From DSWT01 sp035415725 (lineage in GTDB: Bacteria; Chloroflexota; Anaerolineae; B4-G1; SLSP01): 36,542 nucleotides of DNA. The translations under genes were made by a program, and so were the position numbers. The DNA is taken from contig DAOOGN010000032.1 of the NCBI GenBank assembly GCA_035415725.1, positions 1 through 36,542 of the forward strand. Direction: 5' to 3'. This document shows, in pieces, positions 7,600-15,174 of the stretch (its first letter is position 1; the number at the start of each line of letters is the position of its first letter). The notes under the pieces are model-generated. The model ran no database searches. It saw only the letters and a list, made by a program, of their open reading frames with translations, and was not told where the DNA came from.

Positions 7600-10500
7600 C
7601 TATTTCCTCAGGCCAGGCCCACTATTGCGAGATGCACTAAGAAGTTTCCTCGCTCTTTCGACTTCCGAAGCACTATTAGGTAGACATTTGGAGCCACTAA
7701 TATTTATAACATCCTTATTCCCGCCATAGCGTCTATAGTATTTCTCGATTCTGTCTATGCGACTTACTTTGCCATTGTCATTATAATGTTTTATCATGTC
7801 TCTGACATTGCCCGTGCCAGCATCGAGTAATACAATTGCAACCGCTTTGATGCTCAAATCCGCACTATACATCAACTGTAGTTTTCCTATCAATTCAATA
7901 TTGCTAAGGCCTGCTCTTTCTCCCCAAAGAGAATACGAAACTTGTCCTGGGCCAAAAGTGTCTGTTCCCATAACCAAGCCAACATAATCTTCAATTACAG
8001 GGGGAATTAAGTGTATCTGTTCATCAAACACAATGGCTTTCAAGAGGGCTTTCCCATTCTGTACATCATTGGGAAAGCATATTCCAGCCACCCTACAAAA
8101 ACTATCCTCATATTTATCTAACTGCTGGTTAGCATATCCTCCCATGAACAATTCAGCGCCTGTATTATCTATCCAATCAACTATCTTGTTAACAACTTTC
8201 TTTGCCTTTGCTACCCCCTTACCTACTTGAGTGCCAACCCACTGTACGCCTTCCTGAACCTTCTGGACACCTTTTGCTGCTTGAGTGCCAACCCACTGTA
8301 CACCTTCCTGAACCTTCTGGACACCTTTTGCTGCTTGAGTGCCAACCCACTGTACACCTTCCTGAACCTTCTTGGCACCTTTTGCTGCTTGAGTGCCAAT
8401 CCACTGTGCTCCTCCCTTTACGTTATCCCATATGCTGAAGCCATATAAATCCACATAGTTAATCACATTATTATCAACATATATGTAGGGGTGACCACTA
8501 AGTGGATTAAAAATAGACCACAACCATTCATCTTGTTGTAACCATACACCTGTATCTGGATCGTAATATCTTGCATAAAAGTGATACAACCCCGTCTCGC
8601 CGTCATAATCCTGCGCGGTATACGCGAACACCTGCAACTCCGTTGTCCCCGCCAGCACCTGCCCGTACTCGTCATACAGGAACGGTGAGGCCAGGTCGCC
8701 GGATTCGTCGGTCAAGGCTACCACACTATCCAACCCGTCGTTCTGATACCAATGCCGGTCGCCGGCGAAGCCGGTTTCGGCATTGGGCAGGCGCTCCATT
8801 TCTACGGGTCGGCGCAATCCGGTGATGGGCGATGGCGCGAGGTAGTAGTACGTCTCGGTGACGACGCCGTTTTGCTCAAGCTGCGCGCCGATGATGTCAA
8901 GGCCGTCGTAGAGGTACGTGAAACGTGAAACGTGAAACGTAAGGAGGATGAGCGAGCCGAGATTGCGGGCTTCGGATTCAGTGACTTCTTTGAAGGTGCG
9001 GCGGCCGTAGCCGTCGTAGGTGTAGGTGGCGACCATCGTGACGGTGAGGGCAGTGCTGCCGCTCACGGTCTTGGTGACACCCACCAGGCGGTCTTCGCGG
9101 TCGTAACGGTAATCGGTGAGCAGCGTGGTCCCGTCGGTCAGGACTTCAGTTTCGTGGATACGGTCGCCGTTGGCGTTGTAGTCCAACCCTGTTACCGATT
9201 TCTGATCACTGATTTCCGTCAACTGATTGGCGGCATTGTAGGTATAGGCGGTCTGCTCCGGCTGCGGGGCGACGGGAAGTTCCGGCACACCTGCGTCGGG
9301 CACGAGGACGCTGCCGGTTTTGCTCAAGCGGTTGCCCACGGCGTCGAAGGCGTAAGCGGAGTCACTGGCAGGCGCGTCTGTGGCGGCGTTGACGAGTCGG
9401 TCAAGGGCGTCATAAGCGTAAGTATGCACTAACACCTGATTCGGTCCCTGACCGTTAAACGGCGCACGTTCTTCCTCCACACGGACGCGATTGCCCACTT
9501 TGTCCAGCGCGTAGCGGTATGCGCTCTGGGGCTGCGCCGCGCCGTTTTTGATATTCGTCATACCCGTGAGCCGCCCGGCGAGGTCATAATCGAAACTGGC
9601 AATGGTGTTGTTGAAGTGGCGGATTTCCGTCACCTGGCCCAGCGGATTGTAGGTATAGAGGCTGGCCGCAGCGCGCGGGTCAATGAACGTGGTCAGCCAG
9701 TCGTTGGCATTGTAACGATACTGCGTCCGGTAGCCATTGGGGTACGTCAGCCCGGTGAAGTTCCCCACGGCATCATACGTGCGAGTGATGGCGCGGCCCA
9801 GCCAATCGGTCGTGGTGGTGGGGCGGCCCAGCGCATCGTAAGCGTGCGCCGTGCAACCGAGCGCGTCGCACATCTGTGTCTCGTGACTTTCCAGGTCATA
9901 CGTGAATGTGACCGGATGCATCGTCTCCGGCGTCACGCCATAGCTGATTTCGGTCAGCCGCCCGTTGCTATCGTAATCGTAATAAGTGGCGCGCCACATA
10001 GCGTCGCGGCGGCGGATGAGGCGGCCGGCGTCATCGTACCAGTATTCCCAGGTGTTATTCAGCGGGTTGATTTCGCGCTTGAGTTGGTTGAGGAAGTTGT
10101 ACTCGAAGCGCGTGGCGCTGCCGTTGGCGTCGGTGATGACGGTAAGGTTGCCGGCGGGATCGTAAGTGTAAGCCGTCGTGCCGCTCAGAGCGTCGGTCAC
10201 GGTGATGAGCTGGCCGAGCGCGTCATAATCGTAGGCGGTCGCGTGGCCGTTGGCGTCGGTCACATCGGTGACGCGGCCCAGCGCGTCGCGGGTGTAGCCG
10301 GTCACGTTGCCGAGCGGGTCGGTCTGCGCGCGCAATCGTCCCAGCGAATCGTACTCATACAGCGTGGAACGGCCCATAGCGTTGATCGTTTCCACCACAT
10401 TGTAGGCGGCGTCGTAGTGCAGCGTGGTGGTGTAGCCCAGCGCGTCGGTCGCCAGCACCGGCAGGCCCACTTTGTTGTAGGCAGTGCTGGCGGTGTGCGT

Positions 10501-13500
10501 GTTGGCGTCGGTCACGGTGAGCGGCGTATCTTCGGCATCGTAGGTGTATGTTGTCTGCCCGCCCATGGGATCGGTGATGGTTGTCACATTGTCGTTCACG
10601 TCGTAGACAAACGTGGTCGCAAAGCCGTTGGGCGAGGTGATGACCAGGGTGTTGCCCACCGCGTCATACGCAAATTCGGTCGTCGGTCGTTGGTTGTCGG
10701 CCAGGATCGGCGCGGCAATGCTGATCACGCGATCCATTTCATTGTAGGTGTAGTCCGTGCGCTCGTCCAGCGGATTGATGACCGCCGTGCGATTGCCTAC
10801 TTGGTCGTGCTCGTAGCGGGTGACGTTGCCCAGCGGGTCTTTGACCGCGATCAGACGGCCTTGCGGATCATACGTGTAATCGGTCACTTCGCCGCGCGGG
10901 CCAATAGTGCGGACGAGCTGATCTTCGGCGTTGTAGCAGTATTCGGTGCGATTGCCGTTGGCATCAATCAGGTACTTGAGCCGATTGGCGGCGTCATAGA
11001 CCATCCACGTGGTATGATCCAGCGCATCCGTCGTGGCGATCACGTTGCCATTGGCGTCGTGTTGATAGCGCGTCGTCGCACCGGTAGAGTCAATTGTAGT
11101 GACAAGTTTACCGGCTTCGTCATAGTTATAGCGCGTCACGAAACCTGCCGTGTCCGTCATAACCACACGGCGATAGAGAGCGTCATAACCATAAGTGGTC
11201 CATAGTCCGGCTTCGTCACGTTCCGCAACTAGCTTGAGGTTGGCATCATAGCGATAGAGCCGGTCGTCGCCGCGCCGGTTGACAGAGCGAGTGAGCAGAT
11301 CATTGCCATCGTACTCAAAAAGCGAGAGCGCTGTCTTGGGGTCGGTGATGCGGGTGATGTTGTCGCGGTTATCATACGCGAAGGTAACGGTATGCCCATT
11401 CGCGTCGGTGTAAGTTGTCTCACGTCCGGCGTCGTCGTAAGTAGACGTGGAGAAGGTCAGGTCGGGATGCGTCGTCTTGAGCAGATTGCCATCGCCGTCA
11501 TACACATAGCTTGTCGTGCGCCCCTCCGCATCGGTGATGGACGTGGGCTGCCCCCAGGCGTTGTAGGTCGCCGTCGTCTCGCTCGTGTCGGGCGCAATAC
11601 TGCGGATGAGATTGCCTTGTGCATCGTAGACGTACTGCCAGGTATACCCCAGTGCATTCGTCATCGAAATCACACGATTGTGATCATCATAAGTCCAGCG
11701 CGTCACATCCGTGCTGTAATTGGCATTGTCAGGGATGGGATCGTAGCGCGCGATCACATTGCCGCGATCATCGTAGACGTAGGCCGTCGTATTGCCGTTG
11801 GCGTCGGTGCGCGCGGTCAGATTGAAATTGGCGTCGTAGACGTTGTGTACCTGGCTGCCGGCGGCATCCTGCTCGCCGGTGACGCGGTTCTGCTCATCCC
11901 AGGCGTAGACTTCGACGTTGCCGGCGTTATCCGTGAAGGTCGTCTGGCGGGCGCCGACGTCGTAGCTCAGGTAGCTGTGCGTCCCGCTGGCGTCAATTTG
12001 CTCCGTCACGCGGTCGCGGTCATCATAAGTGTTTTGCAGGAAAAGGATGTCTTCCGCGTCCCATTCTTGGGTCATCCGATGACGTTCATCGTACTCGAAG
12101 CGGCGGAGTTGTCCATCCGGGCCATTGATGCGGACGAGGTTGCCCTCGCCGTCGTACTCGAAAGTGTAGGCGCGCCCATCCCACAGGCCCAGGCGTGTGA
12201 TGCGGCTGCTGCTGGATTCTACCGCAATCGCGCGGCCGGCGTCGTTGCGGATGCCGGTCAATGGCGGGCGCGGGACTGCGTTGCCCTCCTGCCAATCATC
12301 CTGCCCGCTCAAATCGTAGGTGAAGTGCAGCGCGTTTCCGTTGCGGTCGCGCCATTCGGTCAAGATGCCAAAGCCGCCCACCGTCTCGCTGAACGTCAGC
12401 GTCACGTCGTTGGGCGTGATCCACTGCCAGCCCGTGTCGGTCTTTTCCAACCGGTCATAGACGCCGGGGGGCGCATCGTAACGGTCGCCGTTGGGCGTGT
12501 AGTGATAGGTGCGCCCATCCGCCAACGCCACCGTCACGGAATGATCCTCATAGACCTGCGCGCGCGCATTATAGGGGAACGACCAGTTGTAGCCGAAGAG
12601 ATCGTCGCGGGTATCCTGCGAGTTGTAGGTCAACGTCAGGTCCCAATCCAGCCCGCCGCGCGCGGGGATGCGCGTCAGGCGCGCCTGGACGACGTGGTTG
12701 CCGGTAGAGAAACTGACCGGGTCGGCCCCATACCGCTGGTAGTTCTGATAGCCCAGGTCGCGCCAGCGTTTGAGCATCTCCGCCGAGGGCGGTGTGGGAT
12801 AGGGCGGTGGGTTGTTGGGGTCGTCGCCGCAGTACATCCCTTTGGATTCGAGATAAGCACGCACGCCCGCGTAAGCCATATCCGCAATAGAATCGAAATC
12901 GATATCGATAATCGGCCAATCGTAGTTGTGATCCAGAAATAGTGTCTCGATATGAGCATAAGCACCCGGCAACGCAACAAAATCAGCATAGGGCAAGACA
13001 TGATGAGGATAGCCCCAGTGGTAAGGACGGTTCAAATACGCTATCCAAGTGAGCAAGGAATTACCCAGAGCTAGATCGTCACTATCGCCACCGGACCACA
13101 CAAGAGCCCCTCCATTTTGCGGGTTGCCCCATGGAGACCCTTTATCGGAATTGAAGGCAAATGTCACCAGCGTATCCCCGCCGAACTGTTGGTACATCTG
13201 CGCACGCACGGCGGGCAATTCACCGAAAGCTCTTTCGTCTTCTCGCGTGAGCAAAATATCTGCCCGACAGCGATCATTTTGCAAACGCTCTCTGACCGCC
13301 TTCGACAGACGGACTGCATACGGGCCTTCTTCTACTCGACCCACACCGGGCCATATTGCCCAACCTTCATTACGGTCAGGATCCAAAACTAACTTCTTAA
13401 AAGCGCTTGTGTCGGTCATCGGGCTTTGCGCGGTCAACGCTCTGGCGTGCATCCCTGTACCAGTTGCGTAAATCGCCAGCCGCGACATCATGGCGAATTC

Positions 13501-14247
13501 GCCGATCGTTTCAACTTCGGCATACATCCAGTTTTCATCCAGGTAGACCGCCGAAGGCACTTTGATCCAATCGTTACGTCCCGGCCCGGTGCGACGATAT
13601 AGCGAAAGCACGGACAAATCCAGCCCCCACACTTCCTCATCCGTATACGTCTTGGTGATGATGACCGTAGGCGTGTAGATTGACCACCACGGACTCGTAT
13701 CCGTGAACACCGTCACCTGGAAGGGGAAGTACGTGATCGGCGCGCCGCTGGAAAGCGTTTCCGCTGTGACGGAGAACGATCGCCCGGCGATAGCCAGGTT
13801 CGTCGGCGGTTGCATCACGATCGTTTCCGCGTAACGCACTCTGGTCGGCTCGGTGACAGCGATGCTGGTGAACAAAATTTGCGCACTACGGTCAGACGCG
13901 CCGATTGTGCCGGGAATGCCTGGATACAGGATCAGTTCATTGGGCAGCGGCGGCGTGTAGTGGCGTGCGACCAGAGGGAGATAAATCGTGCTGGACAATT
14001 GCATAGCATTTGATAACGTCGTGTGGGCAGACAACGTCATTGCCGCTGGCGCAGTGCCAACTGGAGAGACGCGCAAGCGCACCGGCAAATAGAGACCTGT
14101 GCCGCCTGGTGTGACCGCTAACGCATCATCAACCCGGCTCTCCGCCGCCGCCACCGGTCGCGCCGTCCAGGGGATCATCCCCAACAGCATCGAAACCACC
14201 GTCACCACTGACACGGCTACACGTAAGGGATTCCACCGGGATTGCAT
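7600..14247 (-). CDS. Secreted Rhs/YD-repeat protein with pseudo-amidase N-terminal domain and variable C-terminal tip
   Basis: Two adjacent ATGs exist (14250 and 14247). GGAGG at 14255-14259 is better spaced (7 nt) for the second. Order in residues: signal peptide 1-35; YLPLVARHYTPP near 88-99; an Amidase_3-like region about 285-475 that has lost both zinc histidines (LDPDRNEGW, VTFAFNSD); a DUF6531-like entry motif DPVSFSTGNHV near 508; several dozen YD repeats about 640-1860, expected to fold as a hollow shell; the core motif ARYYDPDTG near 1895; four 18-residue repeats; and a 200-residue tip. The tip has FDEQIHLIPP, TFGPGQVSY and IKHYND, which resemble lysozyme/transglycosylase motifs (inference). 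Base composition becomes clearly AT-richer below about 8590, as in exchanged polymorphic-toxin tips. No immunity-like gene follows; the next gene is the amidase. Confidence 0.9.
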   Translation of the reverse strand: MQSRWNPLRVAVSVVTVVSMLLGMIPWTARPVAAAESRVDDALAVTPGGTGLYLPVRLRVSPVGTAPAAMTLSAHTTLSNAMQLSSTIYLPLVARHYTPPLPNELILYPGIPGTIGASDRSAQILFTSIAVTEPTRVRYAETIVMQPPTNLAIAGRSFSVTAETLSSGAPITYFPFQVTVFTDTSPWWSIYTPTVIITKTYTDEEVWGLDLSVLSLYRRTGPGRNDWIKVPSAVYLDENWMYAEVETIGEFAMMSRLAIYATGTGMHARALTAQSPMTDTSAFKKLVLDPDRNEGWAIWPGVGRVEEGPYAVRLSKAVRERLQNDRCRADILLTREDERAFGELPAVRAQMYQQFGGDTLVTFAFNSDKGSPWGNPQNGGALVWSGGDSDDLALGNSLLTWIAYLNRPYHWGYPHHVLPYADFVALPGAYAHIETLFLDHNYDWPIIDIDFDSIADMAYAGVRAYLESKGMYCGDDPNNPPPYPTPPSAEMLKRWRDLGYQNYQRYGADPVSFSTGNHVVQARLTRIPARGGLDWDLTLTYNSQDTRDDLFGYNWSFPYNARAQVYEDHSVTVALADGRTYHYTPNGDRYDAPPGVYDRLEKTDTGWQWITPNDVTLTFSETVGGFGILTEWRDRNGNALHFTYDLSGQDDWQEGNAVPRPPLTGIRNDAGRAIAVESSSSRITRLGLWDGRAYTFEYDGEGNLVRINGPDGQLRRFEYDERHRMTQEWDAEDILFLQNTYDDRDRVTEQIDASGTHSYLSYDVGARQTTFTDNAGNVEVYAWDEQNRVTGEQDAAGSQVHNVYDANFNLTARTDANGNTTAYVYDDRGNVIARYDPIPDNANYSTDVTRWTYDDHNRVISMTNALGYTWQYVYDAQGNLIRSIAPDTSETTATYNAWGQPTSITDAEGRTTSYVYDGDGNLLKTTHPDLTFSTSTYDDAGRETTYTDANGHTVTFAYDNRDNITRITDPKTALSLFEYDGNDLLTRSVNRRGDDRLYRYDANLKLVAERDEAGLWTTYGYDALYRRVVMTDTAGFVTRYNYDEAGKLVTTIDSTGATTRYQHDANGNVIATTDALDHTTWMVYDAANRLKYLIDANGNRTEYCYNAEDQLVRTIGPRGEVTDYTYDPQGRLIAVKDPLGNVTRYEHDQVGNRTAVINPLDERTDYTYNEMDRVISIAAPILADNQRPTTEFAYDAVGNTLVITSPNGFATTFVYDVNDNVTTITDPMGGQTTYTYDAEDTPLTVTDANTHTASTAYNKVGLPVLATDALGYTTTLHYDAAYNVVETINAMGRSTLYEYDSLGRLRAQTDPLGNVTGYTRDALGRVTDVTDANGHATAYDYDALGQLITVTDALSGTTAYTYDPAGNLTVITDANGSATRFEYNFLNQLKREINPLNNTWEYWYDDAGRLIRRRDAMWRATYYDYDSNGRLTEISYGVTPETMHPVTFTYDLESHETQMCDALGCTAHAYDALGRPTTTTDWLGRAITRTYDAVGNFTGLTYPNGYRTQYRYNANDWLTTFIDPRAAASLYTYNPLGQVTEIRHFNNTIASFDYDLAGRLTGMTNIKNGAAQPQSAYRYALDKVGNRVRVEEERAPFNGQGPNQVLVHTYAYDALDRLVNAATDAPASDSAYAFDAVGNRLSKTGSVLVPDAGVPELPVAPQPEQTAYTYNAANQLTEISDQKSVTGLDYNANGDRIHETEVLTDGTTLLTDYRYDREDRLVGVTKTVSGSTALTVTMVATYTYDGYGRRTFKEVTESEARNLGSLILLTFHVSRFTYLYDGLDIIGAQLEQNGVVTETYYYLAPSPITGLRRPVEMERLPNAETGFAGDRHWYQNDGLDSVVALTDESGDLASPFLYDEYGQVLAGTTELQVFAYTAQDYDGETGLYHFYARYYDPDTGVWLQQDEWLWSIFNPLSGHPYIYVDNNVINYVDLYGFSIWDNVKGGAQWIGTQAAKGAKKVQEGVQWVGTQAAKGVQKVQEGVQWVGTQAAKGVQKVQEGVQWVGTQVGKGVAKAKKVVNKIVDWIDNTGAELFMGGYANQQLDKYEDSFCRVAGICFPNDVQNGKALLKAIVFDEQIHLIPPVIEDYVGLVMGTDTFGPGQVSYSLWGERAGLSNIELIGKLQLMYSADLSIKAVAIVLLDAGTGNVRDMIKHYNDNGKVSRIDRIEKYYRRYGGNKDVINISGSKCLPNSASEVERARKLLSASRNSGPGLRK
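8191..8406 (-). repeat. Four tandem 54-bp units in the Rhs tip
   Basis: The period is exactly 54 bp (the TTGAG landmarks are at 8227, 8281, 8335 and 8389), giving 18-residue units of the type QWVGTQAAKGVQKVQEGV. The two middle copies are almost identical; the outer copies diverge (WIGTQ, then AKAKKVV). The units are lysine/glutamine-rich and probably alpha-helical, linking the Rhs core to the terminal domain. Confidence 0.9.
8916..8940 (-). repeat. 7-bp microsatellite inside the Rhs coding region
   Basis: ACGTGAA is repeated 3.6 times within the open frame, near residue 1770 (protein segment TFHVSRFT). The unit length is not a multiple of three, so gain or loss of one unit would frameshift the gene before the core motif and toxin tip. 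Confidence 0.8.
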
Positions 14248-14643
14248 CATTGAACCTCCATGACGCCAAGACCTTATGCTTGGTACAATGCTATTCCTAT
14301 TTGCTCAAGGGGGATACACTGTGGCCCCATCATGACACGCGGTATGTACCAATCCAGAGCGTTTTATAGTGTTTTCAAGTGTGTTCCACTGTCCCACCTT
14401 GACCATGTAACGACTAATGGAATGTTGTATGAGGAGAGGTTAAAATCATTCAGACTTTAATAATTTTAGCATATATCGGTGTACAACAAAATAGTACTTC
14501 AGTCCGGGTCGACAGGCAATAAAAAAAGGTTCTTCAGGGTTGTGTGGGGTCGAAATAAAAAAAACAGCCACGGATTAACACGCAGAGTATAAAAAAGGGG
14601 ATGTCGCTTTACAAGTCAAGGGGGTGAGGGGGATGAATTGTTT
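14248..14643. other. Intergenic region upstream of the Rhs gene
   Basis: No gene is seen. It holds the Rhs ribosome-binding site (14255-14259), an AT-rich stretch with no convincing promoter (best guess a TAAAAT-like -10 around 14463-14468, minus strand), and a fragment of the 142-bp repeat at 14527-14596. Confidence 0.6.
14527..14596 (-). mobile_element. Truncated copy of the 142-bp MITE
   Basis: Read on the minus strand it matches the right half of the complete copies, ending in the terminal AGAACC. GGTTCTTCAGG, GTGGGGTC, AAATAA and the CCACGGAT block are recognisable. The left half is missing. Confidence 0.75.
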
Positions 14644-14717
14644 TGGCTGGGGGCGGAGGATTCGAACCCCCACATACGGATTCAGAGTCCGCTGTCCTAC
14701 CGTTAGACGAGCCCCCA
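14644..14717 (-). tRNA. trnQ: tRNA-Gln (anticodon CTG)
   Basis: The 7-bp acceptor stem TGGGGGC/GCCCCCA, D-arm, anticodon loop CTCTGAA (anticodon CTG, reads CAG), T-loop GGTTCGAATCC, discriminator G and encoded CCA are all visible. The U-A first acceptor pair is typical of glutamine tRNAs. Confidence 0.95.
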
Positions 14718-14757
14718 AGGATGTGCCGGCATGGATTCTCTCCATAGACACGCGGCG

Positions 14758-14785
14758 AGTATACCACCCTTTTTCAAATTGACAA
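14758..14785 (-). promoter_or_regulatory. Promoter of tRNA-Gln
   Basis: On the minus strand, TTGTCA (14780-14785) and TATACT (14758-14763) are separated by 16 nt, about 40 nt upstream of the tRNA. Confidence 0.65.
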
Positions 14786-14806
14786 ACTATGATGTCTTGA
14801 ATCCTG

Positions 14807-14959
14807 GTATCTATTCAGGCCAGTCAACTTGGCGCAACAACTTAGGTTTTGCGCGGATTTTGGTATGCCAGGGGATTTTAGATGACGAGATAGGCGTGTT
14901 TCTATAAACCCATCCCCCAAGTCCCGTTCGCCACCTGGCAGGGGCGGCTGGATAGTTAC
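14807..14959 (-). mobile_element. Compact copy of repeat family 2
   Basis: It begins GTATCTATTCAGGC and ends GGCTGGATAGTTAC. The ends are imperfect inverted repeats of each other (11 of 14). Its body (TAGAAACA, GCCTAT, GTCAT, ACCAAAATCCGCGC on the minus strand) matches the copy at 32918-33225 but lacks that copy's hairpins. Confidence 0.7.
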
Positions 14960-14972
14960 GAATCTTGAACAT

Positions 14973-15005
14973 GAGGCTTGCCAAAGCCTCGAAAACAGGT
15001 ACAAT
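14973..15005 (+). promoter_or_regulatory. Probable folC-lon promoter with overlapping palindrome
   Basis: TTGCCA (14978-14983) and TACAAT (15000-15005) are 16 nt apart. The palindrome GAGGCTT-GCCA-AAGCCTC (14973-14990) covers the -35 and could be an operator. Confidence 0.45.
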
Positions 15006-15009
15006 CCTC

Positions 15010-15035
15010 CCCAGGAGCCGCTCCTGGCTCCTGGG
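15010..15035 (+). promoter_or_regulatory. Leader hairpin upstream of folC
   Basis: CCCAGGAGCC and GGCTCCTGGG form a perfect 10-bp stem with a 6-nt loop, right at the predicted transcript start and about 140 nt before folC. No U-run follows. It could stabilise or regulate the transcript. Confidence 0.5.
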
Positions 15036-15174
15036 TCAATAGCCACCGAGGGCACAGAGTTCACAGAGAAAATAAAAAAACTCCGTGTTTTCCAGGGTGG
15101 AAATTTTCATGGATGGGGCTGCACCCCAGGTTTGGTTATACTCCCTTTATTTGTGTAGCCCGGATGGGAAAAAC

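Larger units (their letters stand above)
14718..15174. other. Intergenic region between tRNA-Gln and folC
   Basis: No gene is supported. It contains the tRNA promoter, a compact copy of the second repeat family (14807-14959), a probable folC promoter overlapping an inverted repeat (14973-15005) and a strong leader hairpin (15010-15035). Confidence 0.6.

Noticed and set aside
8191..8406. Regular 54-bp repeats as a CRISPR array
   Set aside because: Units are contiguous with no unique spacers and encode in-frame 18-residue protein repeats.
8916..8940. ACGTGAA repeats as a parS site
   Set aside because: The half-site GTGAAAC occurs three times in direct orientation, but the inverted partner needed for the GTTTCACGTGAAAC palindrome is absent.
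9616..12942. Plus-strand frames of 529 and 516 codons opposite the Rhs gene
   Set aside because: They mirror the YD repeats (periodic VxxRV-GV patterns) and have no independent start signals.
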